A stretch of DNA of 64,000 nucleotides from NCBI RefSeq assembly GCF_030815585.1, contig NZ_JAUSWY010000001.1, forward strand, positions 62,001 through 126,000, given 5' to 3'. The DNA is from Arthrobacter pascens (GTDB taxonomy: Bacteria; Actinomycetota; Actinomycetes; Actinomycetales; Micrococcaceae). The notes under the pieces are model-generated. The model saw nothing but the letters and a program-made list of their open reading frames with translations. It did not search any database and was not told the origin of the DNA. The position numbers and the translations under genes are program-made. Shown piece by piece: positions 32,774-42,888 of this stretch; position 1 is the first letter of the stretch; each line of letters opens with the position of its first letter.

Positions 32774-33703
32774 TCACGCCCGGGAACGCCACCACGCAAC
32801 CGTGGCCGCTGCGGCCATTGGCAGGGGCGTCGGCCGCAGGCCCAGGGCCGATTCACTGGCTGCGGAGTCCATGATGAAGGGCTTCTCAAATTGGTACAGC
32901 ATCTCGGCCAGTTCCCGGATGTCCGTGGAGAACAGTCCGGCAGCCCGGAGTGCCCAGCCCGGTACGGCCCTCACCGCCGGTGTTCCTACTCCGGCGGCCT
33001 CGGCGAAAGCAGCAGAGAGCCCGCGCTGCGTGATCGCCGGTCCGGTGGGGGCATGCCAGACCTTGTTCCACAATTCCGGCGTCTGCGCCGCCCTGATCAT
33101 GGCAGCAGCCAGGTCAGGCACATAGGTGAAGGAATGCGGCTGCTGGGTGCTGCCCATTACGCTCAGCTTTTTGCCGGCAAGGATGGCGGGCACCATGCGT
33201 TCGCCGGCATGCGAGGTCCGCACCCGGGGTCCAAAGAAATCGCTGGCCACCACGCTGGCCGTATCCGTTGCTGACTGCTCCCGGGCGTTGAGCAGCACAG
33301 TCCGGATGCCGCGCTTACCGCCGCTGGCGGTCCTGGGCCCCTCCTCGGTCATCACCTGGTCCGGCCCGCTGTAGGAATAGAGACTTTCGGGAAATACGAC
33401 GACGGCGCCCGCCTCGCCTGCCGCAGTCAGTACCGTCTGCTCCGCCTCCGGCAACTCCGCCTGCCAAGCGGCAGCCCGATAGGCCGAGCCATGGATGCAG
33501 TGAAAGACGGCGTCCGCTCCGGACATTGCCTTGCCGATCAGCGATGGATCCCGGACATCTGCGGTCACCCGTTCAATGAGGGGATGTTCAGGCCCATCGC
33601 CCGATCTGGTCAGGAGCCTGGCCCGGTGGCCCTTCCCTGCAAGTTGCTCGGCGACGGTCCACCCCACGGGGCCTGCTCCAGTCACTACATACAGCTTTGA
33701 CAT
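32774..33703 (-). CDS. NAD(P)-binding oxidoreductase/epimerase family protein
   Basis: A 309-residue short-chain-type Rossmann protein. The nucleotide-binding motif is VVTGAGPVGWTVAEQLAGKG (GxGPxG, with Pro in place of a usual residue); then LTRSGDG, DVRDPS and HCIHGSAY follow as in NAD-dependent epimerases/dehydratases and isoflavone-reductase-like enzymes. The typical YxxxK catalytic pair is not obvious, so it may be an atypical reductase or a nucleotide-sensing protein. It diverges from a TetR gene, and two palindromic operators lie between. Confidence 0.8.
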   Translation of the reverse strand: MSKLYVVTGAGPVGWTVAEQLAGKGHRARLLTRSGDGPEHPLIERVTADVRDPSLIGKAMSGADAVFHCIHGSAYRAAAWQAELPEAEQTVLTAAGEAGAVVVFPESLYSYSGPDQVMTEEGPRTASGGKRGIRTVLLNAREQSATDTASVVASDFFGPRVRTSHAGERMVPAILAGKKLSVMGSTQQPHSFTYVPDLAAAMIRAAQTPELWNKVWHAPTGPAITQRGLSAAFAEAAGVGTPAVRAVPGWALRAAGLFSTDIRELAEMLYQFEKPFIMDSAASESALGLRPTPLPMAAAATVAWWRSRA

Positions 33704-33743
33704 TGATGCTCCTGCTTCCAGTTTCTGGCCTGCGACCCGCGGT

Positions 33744-33807
33744 GAGAGCAGTGCTCTCTGAATCTAGAATGGACCGCTTCACGGCAACTGTCAAGAGCAC
33801 TGCTCTC
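33744..33807. promoter_or_regulatory. Two TetR-type operators between the oxidoreductase and tetR genes
   Basis: GAGAGCAGTGCTCTC (33744-33758) is a perfect 15-base dyad, and AGAGCACTGCTCT (33794-33806) a perfect 13-base dyad of the same core, with centres 49 bases apart. One lies nearer each divergent start. Confidence 0.8.
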
Positions 33808-33846
33808 ATAAGTTGACACTGCTCTGCGTTCTGGCAGGGTGGAACC

Positions 33847-34551
33847 ATGAATCCACAGACGCCCCGGGAGCGGGCCAGGGCCCAGACCATCGCGGACATC
33901 ATCCGGCTGGGGCGCCAACACTTGGCAAGCCACGGGGCCGCGGCTCTCTCTCTTCGGGCTGTTGCCCGCGACCTCGGAGTGGTTTCGTCGGCCGTCTATC
34001 GGTACGTGGCAAGTCGGGACGAACTGCTCACGCTCCTGCTCATCGATGCCTATGGCGAGTTGGGCGATGAGGTGGATGCCGCCGTCGGGGCCGTGCCTGA
34101 GGGTGATTACGCCGGCCGTTTTGCCGCCCTGGCCAGGGCCATAAGGAGATGGGCCCTGCGCGAACCGGCGCGCTATGCACTGCTGTTCGGCAGTCCAGTG
34201 CCCGGTTATCAGGCCCCGGCCGAGCGGACCACGGAGCCGGGCACCCGCGTGATCTACGCCCTTATGGGGATCTTCGACGTCGCCTACCGCTCAGGCGCGA
34301 TGGCTGCCGGGCCGGAGGATGCCACGCCCATTCCTTCGGCTCTTTCCGGTGACCTGACGGCGATCCGGAGCGAGCTGGGGCTGGCCATCCCCGATGGCCT
34401 ACTGGCCCGCGGTGCACTGGTGTGGACATCCATCTTCGGCGCCGTGAGCTTTGAGGTGTTTGGTCAGTATGGTCCGGACACCTTCGCGGCGCGGGATGAA
34501 CTCTACGAGCATCACCTGCAGGTGCTGCAGGCTATCGCTGGACTGGTCTAA
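33847..34551 (+). CDS. TetR/AcrR family transcriptional regulator with WHG domain
   Basis: A 234-residue repressor. The HTH is at the N-terminus, with ALSLRAVARDLGVVSSAVYR as helix-turn-helix followed by YVASRDELLTLLL, the conserved TetR dimer start. The C-terminal domain resembles the WHG/TetR_C_33 type. Binding sites GAGAGCAGTGCTCTC and its twin upstream suggest it represses itself and the divergent oxidoreductase gene. The inducer is unknown. Confidence 0.9.
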   Translation: MNPQTPRERARAQTIADIIRLGRQHLASHGAAALSLRAVARDLGVVSSAVYRYVASRDELLTLLLIDAYGELGDEVDAAVGAVPEGDYAGRFAALARAIRRWALREPARYALLFGSPVPGYQAPAERTTEPGTRVIYALMGIFDVAYRSGAMAAGPEDATPIPSALSGDLTAIRSELGLAIPDGLLARGALVWTSIFGAVSFEVFGQYGPDTFAARDELYEHHLQVLQAIAGLV

Positions 34552-34591
34552 GCGGCTGGCCAAGCCGTTCCCCGCCTCGTGTGAGAAAATC

Positions 34592-34642
34592 TGTGAACGC
34601 TAACAAATTTCCTTGCCTCTGACTTTACAACGATGTAAAGTC
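34592..34642. promoter_or_regulatory. Two LacI-type operators upstream of the sugar ABC operon
   Basis: TGTGAACGCTAACA (34592-34605) is a near-palindrome of the TGTNANCGNTNACA type. GACTTTACAACGATGTAAAG plus TC (34621-34642) is an 11-bp dyad with one mismatched pair around the central CG. Both are typical shapes for LacI-family operators, and together they span the promoter region ahead of the start at 34733. Confidence 0.65.
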
Positions 34643-34732
34643 GGGTGGAGCCCAGGGTCGCTGACCTGCTTCCGGTCGTTTCCGGAGGTGGCGGCTGAAG
34701 TTTTTTGTCTCGCTACGTCCAAAGGAGTGACG

Positions 34733-36064
34733 GTGAAGCAACAGGATTCCGGCAGTACCAACCTGAACCGAAGGCAATTGCTGCTTGGCGGTGGAGCCCT
34801 GTTTGGAGGGCTGGCCTTGGGGGCGGGGCTGACCGGCTGTGGAGGGCCGGCGCAGGCGGCCGCCGGTGACATCCGGTTCTGGCACCTGCTCTCCGGCGGT
34901 GACGGCATCAAGATGCAGGCCATGATCGACAGGGCCAATGCCGAAGAGGCGGCGTTCAAGGTCAAGCCCACTGTGCTCGCCTGGGGTGCGCCTTACTACA
35001 CCAAACTGGCCATGGCCTCGGCCGGCGGACGGCCGCCCGAGGTGGCCGTGATGCACGCGGCCAGGGTGCCAGGCTACGCTCCCGGCGGGCTCCTGGATGC
35101 CTGGGACCTGAACCTGCTGGCGGAGTTCGGCGTGCGTCCGGAGGACTTCAGCCCGAGGATCTGGGAGAAGAGTCAGTTCAACGGCCAGGTGTATTCGCTG
35201 GCGCTGGACTCGCACCCCTTCGTGATGCTCTACAACACCGAGGTGGCCGGTAAGGCCGGCGTGCTGGGAACGGATGGACGGCTGATGGATATCTCTTCGC
35301 CGGACCAGTTCCTGGAAGTCAGCCGGGAACTGCAGCGCGTCACGGGCAAGCACGGTCTCTCCTATGGGTACCTGGGCGACGGTGCCCAGATGTGGCGGCT
35401 CTTCTACACCTTGTACCGCCAGCACGGTGCGGATTTTGTCCTCGATCCGGGCAAGCCGGCCCAAGTGGAGCGGGACGTGGCCATTGACTGCCTGGAGTTC
35501 ATCACCTCGTTGCTGGACAACACCATCGCCACAAAAAGCGGCGACGGCGGCACCGCTGTCGCGGAGTTCGCCAGCCAGGGCTCGGGAATCCTTTTTACGG
35601 GGGTCTGGGAGCTGCCGACCATGAAGACGGCGGGCGTTCCGCTCGGCGCGGCCACCATCCCCACACTGTTCGGCACCCCGGCCGCGTTCGCCGATTCGCA
35701 TTCGTTCGTGCTGCCGCACCAGGCCAGAGCGGACGAGGCCAAGCGCCGCGGGGTGTACCGGTTCGTGGCCTCGATGCTCAAGGGTTCCCTCAGCTGGGCG
35801 GAAGCCGGCCACATCCCGGCGTTCCAGCCAGTGGTCCGCTCCAGTGAGTACGCCGCCCTGAAACCGCAGGCCGATTACGCCCACGCAGCGGACATCATCA
35901 ATTACGACCCAGAGGCCTGGTTCACCGGTTCGGGGTCCGACTTCCAGAGCTACTTTGCCGAGAACGTCCAGAACGTGTTCCTCGGCCGGGACAAGGCCAC
36001 AGCCGGCTGGGATGCCTTTATTTCACGCATCAACACCGTCCTCGCGATGCCGAACCCCGTCTGA
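34733..36064 (+). CDS. Sugar ABC transporter substrate-binding protein, lipoprotein
   Basis: A 443-residue family 1 solute-binding protein. GTG 34733 is chosen since AAAGGAG precedes it and the signal peptide starts there. The signal has a twin-arginine motif (NLNRRQLLLGG, Arg13-Arg14) and a lipobox LTGC with Cys36, so it may leave by the Tat route before lipidation. The mature start IRFWHLLSGGDGIKMQAMID is that of carbohydrate-binding components. Two permease genes follow, 32 and 2 bases apart, giving a three-gene importer; the ATPase is not encoded here and is presumably a shared MsiK-type protein. The sugar is not known. Confidence 0.92.
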   Translation: MKQQDSGSTNLNRRQLLLGGGALFGGLALGAGLTGCGGPAQAAAGDIRFWHLLSGGDGIKMQAMIDRANAEEAAFKVKPTVLAWGAPYYTKLAMASAGGRPPEVAVMHAARVPGYAPGGLLDAWDLNLLAEFGVRPEDFSPRIWEKSQFNGQVYSLALDSHPFVMLYNTEVAGKAGVLGTDGRLMDISSPDQFLEVSRELQRVTGKHGLSYGYLGDGAQMWRLFYTLYRQHGADFVLDPGKPAQVERDVAIDCLEFITSLLDNTIATKSGDGGTAVAEFASQGSGILFTGVWELPTMKTAGVPLGAATIPTLFGTPAAFADSHSFVLPHQARADEAKRRGVYRFVASMLKGSLSWAEAGHIPAFQPVVRSSEYAALKPQADYAHAADIINYDPEAWFTGSGSDFQSYFAENVQNVFLGRDKATAGWDAFISRINTVLAMPNPV

Positions 36065-36096
36065 CCGCCGAACACGTCTGTGACAAAGGAGTCCCT

Positions 36097-37089
36097 ATGA
36101 GCACCGTACGCATTCCAGCGCCGACCGGAGAATCTGCGCCTGGTCTTTCAGAACCCGCCCCTGCAGCGCTGCCGGCTAAAACGTCGCCGGGCCAAAGGTC
36201 CGGCGCCAGGCTGGTCCGGCCGCGAAGCCGCCGAGACAACATCCATGGCTGGGCATTCTCGGCCCCGTTCCTGGCCTTCTTCCTGATCTTCCTGGTCTGG
36301 CCGATGATTTCCGGCGCATACATGAGCCTGACCGGAAAATCCCTGACCGGCGCCAACAGCGGATTTATTGGCTTGGCCAACTACGCCGAGGCGTTCGGCG
36401 ACTCCGACATGTGGCGATCGCTGGGAAACACTCTCTATTTCACCCTGATCAGCACCGTACCGCTGGTGGTGATCGCCCTGGCGCTGGCAGCCCTGGTGAA
36501 CATGGGGCTGCCCGCGCAGTGGCTGTGGCGCCTGTCCTTCTTCTCGCCGTTCCTGCTCGCCTCCACGGTGATCTCGCTCTTCTTTGCCTGGATGTACAAC
36601 CCGGAGCTCGGACTGTTCAACGATGTCCTCGTGAAACTGGGGATCCCGCCGGTGGCGTGGCTGAACGATCCGGCGGTGGCGATGTGGGCCGTTGTGATCG
36701 CGACGGTCTGGTGGACGGTGGGATTCAACTTCCTGCTGTACCTGGCCGCGCTGCAGAACATTCCGCAGCAACACTATGAGGCGGCCTCAATCGACGGCGC
36801 CGGCGGCTGGCGGCAGTTCTTCTCCATCAGCCTGCCCCAGCTGGGCCCCACCACAGTCATGATCGCCATCCTGCAGATCCTCGCATCCCTGAAGGTCTTC
36901 GACCAGATCTACCAGATGACCGAAGGCGGTCCGGGCGGCACCACCCGGTCCATCGTGCAGTACATCTTCGAGGCCGGCTTCACGGGCTACCGTCTGGGCT
37001 ATTCCGCGGCCATCTCCTACATCTTCTTCGGCCTGATCCTTCTCATTGCGCTGGTCCAGGTATTTATCACACGGAAACGGAGCGTCTAG
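36097..37089 (+). CDS. Carbohydrate ABC transporter permease (MalF-like)
   Basis: A 330-residue membrane permease with about six helices after a proline- and arginine-rich cytoplasmic N-terminus. The permease-ATPase coupling motif is EAASIDGAGGWRQFFSISLP (EAA loop). The preceding AALQNIPQQHYEA wording is that of family 1 sugar permeases. It forms the translocation pore with the next gene product. The ATG is preceded by AAAGGAGTCCCT. The stop lies two bases before the second permease. Confidence 0.93.
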   Translation: MSTVRIPAPTGESAPGLSEPAPAALPAKTSPGQRSGARLVRPRSRRDNIHGWAFSAPFLAFFLIFLVWPMISGAYMSLTGKSLTGANSGFIGLANYAEAFGDSDMWRSLGNTLYFTLISTVPLVVIALALAALVNMGLPAQWLWRLSFFSPFLLASTVISLFFAWMYNPELGLFNDVLVKLGIPPVAWLNDPAVAMWAVVIATVWWTVGFNFLLYLAALQNIPQQHYEAASIDGAGGWRQFFSISLPQLGPTTVMIAILQILASLKVFDQIYQMTEGGPGGTTRSIVQYIFEAGFTGYRLGYSAAISYIFFGLILLIALVQVFITRKRSV

Positions 37090-37091
37090 CC

Positions 37092-37991
37092 ATGGCCACC
37101 ACCACACTTTCCCGGCCCAAGCTGCGGTTCAAAGGCTCTGTCGCCGATATTCCTGCCCGCCAGAAGCGGACGCCGCTTTCCCGCATCCTCGCCACTGTCA
37201 TCGTCTCGGTCCTTGCCGTCGCGTGGCTCATACCCTTCGCCTGGGCAACGCTCACCGCCCTCAAGAGCGAAACTGAAGCCGCGTCCACCCCCATCAGCTG
37301 GATCCCGGCGTCGGGCTTTACCCTGGATGCCTTCACCAAAGTGTTGGGGAGCGGAAACATCCCCACCTGGACGCTCAATTCACTCTTCACCTCGGCGGCT
37401 ATTACGGCCATTACGCTGGTGATTTCGGCGTCGGTTGCATATGCCATTTCGCGGATCGATTTCCGCGGCAAGGATCTGCTGATGGGCGTCATTATTGCCT
37501 CGATCATTGTTCCGCCGCCGGTGCTCATCATCCCGCTGTTCCAGCAGATGCAGTCGCTGAACCTGATTGACACGTACTGGGCAGTGATCCTGCCGCAGGT
37601 GATCCATTCCCCGATGGTGTTTGTGCTCAAGAAGTTCTTTGACCAGATTCCGCGGGAGCTTGAGGAAGCCGCACTGATGGATGGGGCCGGCCGGCTGCGG
37701 ATTTTCACCACCATCGTGCTGCCGCTGTCCCGTCCGATCCTCGCCGCCGTGGCGATCTTCGTCTTCATCGGGGCCTGGAACAATTTTCTGTGGCCGTTCA
37801 TCGCCACCAACGAGAGCTCGCTGCTCACCCTTCCGGTTGGCCTGCAGACCATCAAAAGCGCCTACGGAATCCAGTACGCCCAGAACATGGCCTCCGCATT
37901 GCTGGCCGCGCTCCCACTGATCCTGGTCTTCCTGTTCTTCCAACGGCAGATCATCAAGGGCGTAGCCACCACCGGACTGGCCGGAACCTAG
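37092..37991 (+). CDS. Carbohydrate ABC transporter permease (MalG-like)
   Basis: A 299-residue partner permease. The EAA loop is EEAALMDGAGRLRIFTTIVL, and helix segments such as LVISASVAYAISRI and AAVAIFVFIGAWNNFLWPFI follow the MalG pattern. With the preceding permease and binding protein it makes up a sugar importer lacking its own ATPase. A strong hairpin 46 bases after the stop ends the operon. Confidence 0.93.
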   Translation: MATTTLSRPKLRFKGSVADIPARQKRTPLSRILATVIVSVLAVAWLIPFAWATLTALKSETEAASTPISWIPASGFTLDAFTKVLGSGNIPTWTLNSLFTSAAITAITLVISASVAYAISRIDFRGKDLLMGVIIASIIVPPPVLIIPLFQQMQSLNLIDTYWAVILPQVIHSPMVFVLKKFFDQIPRELEEAALMDGAGRLRIFTTIVLPLSRPILAAVAIFVFIGAWNNFLWPFIATNESSLLTLPVGLQTIKSAYGIQYAQNMASALLAALPLILVFLFFQRQIIKGVATTGLAGT

Positions 37992-38036
37992 ATACGGCCG
38001 GGACCCGATTCCCGCCGTAAGCTGGCACGCGTTTCG

Positions 38037-38068
38037 GCGGCGGGCGGCACCCTTTTGCCGCCCGCCGC
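38037..38068 (+). terminator. Terminator of the sugar ABC operon
   Basis: A 13-bp perfect stem (GCGGCGGGCGGCA with TGCCGCCCGCCGC) closing a six-base loop, followed by TTCTGAG. It sits 46 bases after the last permease stop. The U-tract is short, as often in high-GC actinobacteria. Confidence 0.75.
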
Positions 38069-38129
38069 TTCTGAGTAGAATTCCATCGCGCCCCACACGG
38101 ACGCGACACCTCAAAGGGGAGATCACGCC

Positions 38130-38360
38130 ATGAGCGAAAACATCGAATCCGCAGCTGAACACGAGCGCCGCAAAGCCAGCACGGAACCTGGCATTGAGGG
38201 CGAAGGCGGGCAGTACACCGAGGGCGACTACGGCGACGCCGGGCTGGTGGGGGACGACGCCGATGAGTCCAAGGACGGCGAATACACCGAGGGCGACTAC
38301 GGCGATGCCGGCGCTGTGCCCGCCCGCGAGGCCGAGGTGGACGAGGACAAGGACTCTTAG
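38130..38360 (+). CDS. Small acidic repeat protein of unknown function
   Basis: A 76-residue, highly acidic and probably disordered protein with two copies of YTEGDYGDAG, at about residues 29-38 and 52-61, separated by a DDADESKDG linker. ATG 38130 is preceded by GGGGAG. It sits alone between the sugar ABC operon terminator and the DnaK promoter. Similar short acidic proteins are seen in Arthrobacter relatives, but no role is known to me. The internal duplication suggests it arose by repeat of a 23-residue unit. Confidence 0.6.
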   Translation: MSENIESAAEHERRKASTEPGIEGEGGQYTEGDYGDAGLVGDDADESKDGEYTEGDYGDAGAVPAREAEVDEDKDS

Positions 38361-38466
38361 CGCCCCGTTCACGCACGGCGAACGAAACCGCCGGGCCCTT
38401 TTGCGGCGGCCCAAACCCTGTAACTCCGCGGAATCACGGCGATCGTCTGCGCCAGTAGATTCAAAG

Positions 38467-40463
<1,997 letters not shown>

Positions 40464-40465
40464 CC

Positions 40466-41185
40466 ATGCCTCATCACGGTAACGAGGAAGAGCACGGCGC
40501 CGCCGCGGACCAACAAGACCAGGAGAACCAGCAGGAACAGCAGGGCAACGGCCACCAGGAGCCGGTCATCCGGGACAACCGCAAGGTTGATCCGGTGACC
40601 GGGGAGGCCCGCCACCCGCAAGGGGAGCAGCCCGCCGCTTCCGCATCGGCACCGACGCCGGATGCAGCATCAGCTGCAGATTCCGACGGCGATGCACTCG
40701 CCCAGGCTGAGGAGATCCTCAACGGCATCGAGGTACCTGCAGAGGAATCCGTGGCCCAGGGTGCAGCGAACGCCGAAGCCGTCGAGCTGAAGAACGATCT
40801 CCTCCGTCTCCAGGCCGAGTACGTCAACTACCGCAAGCGGGTTGAACGCGACCGTGCCGTGGCAGGGGAGATGGCCGTTATCGGCGTTCTGAACTCCCTG
40901 CTCCCGGTCCTGGATGACGTCGACGCCGCACGGCAGCACGGCGACCTGACGGACGGCCCGTTCGCCGCGATCGCCACCAAGCTGGAGAACGCGCTGAAGA
41001 CGTACGGCCTGGTCCGCATCGATGAAACCGGAGTGGAGTTCGATCCCACGATCCACGAGGCACTGATCCAGCAGCCCGGCGCGGACATCGAGGTTGACAC
41101 CGTCAGCCAGGTGCTCCGGTCCGGCTACAAGTCAGGCGAACGCGTCCTCCGCGCAGCCCAAGTGATTGTGGCTGTTCCGGTTTAG
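40466..41185 (+). CDS. grpE: Nucleotide exchange factor GrpE
   Basis: A 239-residue GrpE two bases after dnaK. The N-terminal 90 residues are Gln/Glu-rich and disordered; the helical dimer region and beta domain follow (KNDLLRLQAEYVNYRKRVER, then VLDDVDAARQHGDL and FDPTIHEALIQQPGADIEVD). GrpE releases ADP from DnaK and acts as a temperature sensor. After its stop comes a 282-base gap with two large palindromes before dnaJ. Confidence 0.97.
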   Translation: MPHHGNEEEHGAAADQQDQENQQEQQGNGHQEPVIRDNRKVDPVTGEARHPQGEQPAASASAPTPDAASAADSDGDALAQAEEILNGIEVPAEESVAQGAANAEAVELKNDLLRLQAEYVNYRKRVERDRAVAGEMAVIGVLNSLLPVLDDVDAARQHGDLTDGPFAAIATKLENALKTYGLVRIDETGVEFDPTIHEALIQQPGADIEVDTVSQVLRSGYKSGERVLRAAQVIVAVPV

Positions 41186-41203
41186 TCCGCTCATAAAGGC
41201 GCC

Positions 41204-41311
41204 GGACGGATAAGGGGGCCCCGCCCCTACGCTGGGTGGCCAGGGATCTGCGATCCTTGGCCACCCAGCTCCGGCAGGCCCGATGCCACTCCCGGGCCCC
41301 CTTATCCGTCC
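41204..41311. repeat. Nested palindrome between grpE and dnaJ
   Basis: The outer 18-base arms (41204-41221 and 41294-41311; GGACGGATAAGGGGGCCC and its complement) are perfect. Within them a second stem pairs 41231-41248 with 41252-41269 over 18 bp with one wobble pair and a three-base loop. Unequal spacers of 9 and 24 bases separate the two stems. Confidence 0.9.
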
Positions 41312-41356
41312 GTCGCCCGGCGGTTGTCTCGCCTAAGGTGAGATGAGCGCAGCGCA

Positions 41357-41416
41357 GCTGGATAGGGGGCCGCGGCGTGGCGGGCACCGCGAAGCGGGCA
41401 CGGCCCCCTATCCAGC
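41357..41416. repeat. Second palindrome between grpE and dnaJ
   Basis: GCTGGATAGGGGGCCG (41357-41372) and its perfect complement at 41401-41416 flank a 28-base centre. The core GGATAGGGGGCC resembles GGATAAGGGGGCC in the preceding palindrome, so both may belong to one repeat family. Confidence 0.85.
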
Positions 41417-41467
41417 GGAGCGCCGCCGTGGAGAGCACATAATTTGAGAACGAGAAAGGAAACGCCA

Positions 41468-42439
41468 TTGGCTAGCCAGGATTGGGTGGACAAGGACTTT
41501 TACGCGATCCTTGGTATCGCCAAGGACGCTTCCGACGCCGACATCAAGAAGGCCTACCGGAAGCTCGCCCGCCAGCACCACCCGGATACCAACTCGGGGA
41601 ACACTGCGTCGGAGAAGAAGTTCAAGGACATCTCGGAGGCGTATTCTGTGCTGTCCGACCCCGACGAGCGGCAGCAGTATGACGCAATCCGCGCCATGGG
41701 CGGCGGCGCGCGGTTTGCTCCCGGCGGCGGCGGTGCCACCAACGGCGGTTTCGAGGACATGTTCGGTGGCCTCTTCACCGGGAACGCCGGGCGCCACTCC
41801 GGCGGGTTCAGCACGGCCGGCGGCATTCCGCCTGAATTTGCCGACCTGTTCGGCGGCGGCTTCGGCGGCCAGACCGGCTTCCAGCAGGCCCCGCAGAAGG
41901 GCGCCGACCGGACCGCCTCCACCACCATTTCTTTCGCCGGATCCATCCGCGGCACGACCATCGGCCTCCGTGAGCCCGGCGGCGAAGTCATTGACGTCCG
42001 GGTGCCCGCCGGCATCAAGGACGGCCAGAAGGTCCGAGTCCGCGGCAAGGGCCAGGCCGGCCCTGCGGGCAGCGGCGACCTGATGGTGGCGGTGTCGGTC
42101 AAGCCCCACGAGTTCTACACGCGCGACGGCGACAACCTCCGCATCCACGTTCCGGTCTCCTTCCCGGAAGCTGCTTTGGGCGCCGACATCGAGGTTCCGA
42201 CCATTGACGGCGAGAAGGTCAAGGTCCGGGTTCCTGCGGGAACTCCTTCGGGCCGCACCCTCAGGGTCAAGAACCATGGCGTCAAGACGTCCAAGGGAAC
42301 CGGCGACCTGCTGGTGACCATCGACGTCGCGGTCCCCAAGAACCTGAACAAGGAAGCGGAAGCTGCTGTCAGGGCCTTCGCCACCGCCACAGCGGACGCC
42401 GATGTCCGTGAAGGCCTGGCCGCCAAGGCCCGGCTCTAG
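41468..42439 (+). CDS. dnaJ: DnaJ-family co-chaperone without zinc fingers
   Basis: A 323-residue type II J-protein from TTG 41468 (AAAGGAAACG upstream); an upstream in-frame TTG would place the ribosome site inside the gene. The J-domain holds HPD at residues 38-40 ([12 protein letters not shown]) and is followed by a Gly/Phe-rich linker with [10 protein letters not shown] and two C-terminal substrate-binding domains. The CXXCXGXG zinc-finger region of type I DnaJ is missing. This is the usual DnaJ1 partner of actinobacterial DnaK operons. Confidence 0.95.
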   Translation: MASQDWVDKDFYAILGIAKDASDADIKKAYRKLARQHHPDTNSGNTASEKKFKDISEAYSVLSDPDERQQYDAIRAMGGGARFAPGGGGATNGGFEDMFGGLFTGNAGRHSGGFSTAGGIPPEFADLFGGGFGGQTGFQQAPQKGADRTASTTISFAGSIRGTTIGLREPGGEVIDVRVPAGIKDGQKVRVRGKGQAGPAGSGDLMVAVSVKPHEFYTRDGDNLRIHVPVSFPEAALGADIEVPTIDGEKVKVRVPAGTPSGRTLRVKNHGVKTSKGTGDLLVTIDVAVPKNLNKEAEAAVRAFATATADADVREGLAAKARL

Positions 42440-42453
42440 CAACGGAGCAAGCC

Positions 42454-42879
42454 GTGGACATCAGCGCTGACCAGCCGATTTTCGTCATTTCCGTGGCGGC
42501 GGAACTGGCTGACATGCACCCGCAGACACTGCGGCAGTATGACAGGCTGGGCATCGTCTCGCCCAGCCGGGCGCCCGGCAAGTCCCGCCGCTATTCGCAG
42601 CGGGACGTCAACATGCTGCGCGAAGTGCAGCGACTGTCCCACGAAGGCGTCTCGCTCGAAGGCATTAAGCGGATCCTTGAACTGGAGAACCAGGTGTCCG
42701 CACTGCAGCGCAGGGTGGCCGAACTGACCGAGCAGCTGGGCCGCCGTCGTGATCCCCTGGACTCGCGGATCTTTGCCGCCGGTGCTGCTGGCGACGTGGT
42801 GAGCCTGGCCCGCGGCCAGCGCCCGCGTGCACGGTCCCAGGCTGTGGTGCTCTGGCGGCCCAGGGCCCTGGGTGAATAG
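42454..42879 (+). CDS. hspR: Heat-shock repressor HspR (MerR family)
   Basis: A 141-residue MerR-type repressor starting at GTG 42454 with ACGGAGC upstream. The HTH reads AELADMHPQTLRQYDRLGIV, then SPSRAPGKSRRYSQRDVNML for the wing and next helices. HspR binds HAIR elements and represses dnaK; DnaK acts as co-repressor. The gene completes the dnaK-grpE-dnaJ-hspR unit. Its stop codon lies within the loop of a strong GC hairpin. Confidence 0.95.
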   Translation: MDISADQPIFVISVAAELADMHPQTLRQYDRLGIVSPSRAPGKSRRYSQRDVNMLREVQRLSHEGVSLEGIKRILELENQVSALQRRVAELTEQLGRRRDPLDSRIFAAGAAGDVVSLARGQRPRARSQAVVLWRPRALGE

Positions 42880-42888
42880 GGCCCTGGG
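42859..42888 (+). terminator. Hairpin terminator at the end of hspR
   Basis: A perfect 11-bp stem (CCCAGGGCCCT and AGGGCCCTGGG) with loop GGGTGAAT, which contains the first base of the hspR stop. No U-tract follows, so its efficiency is uncertain. Confidence 0.6.

Noticed and set aside
34625..35884. 419-codon open frame antisense to the sugar-binding protein gene
   Set aside because: A shadow of the high-GC gene opposite, which has a signal peptide, lipobox and operon partners.
41204..41416. CRISPR array
   Set aside because: The repeated pieces are two nested palindromes of different sizes, not evenly spaced direct repeats with unique spacers.
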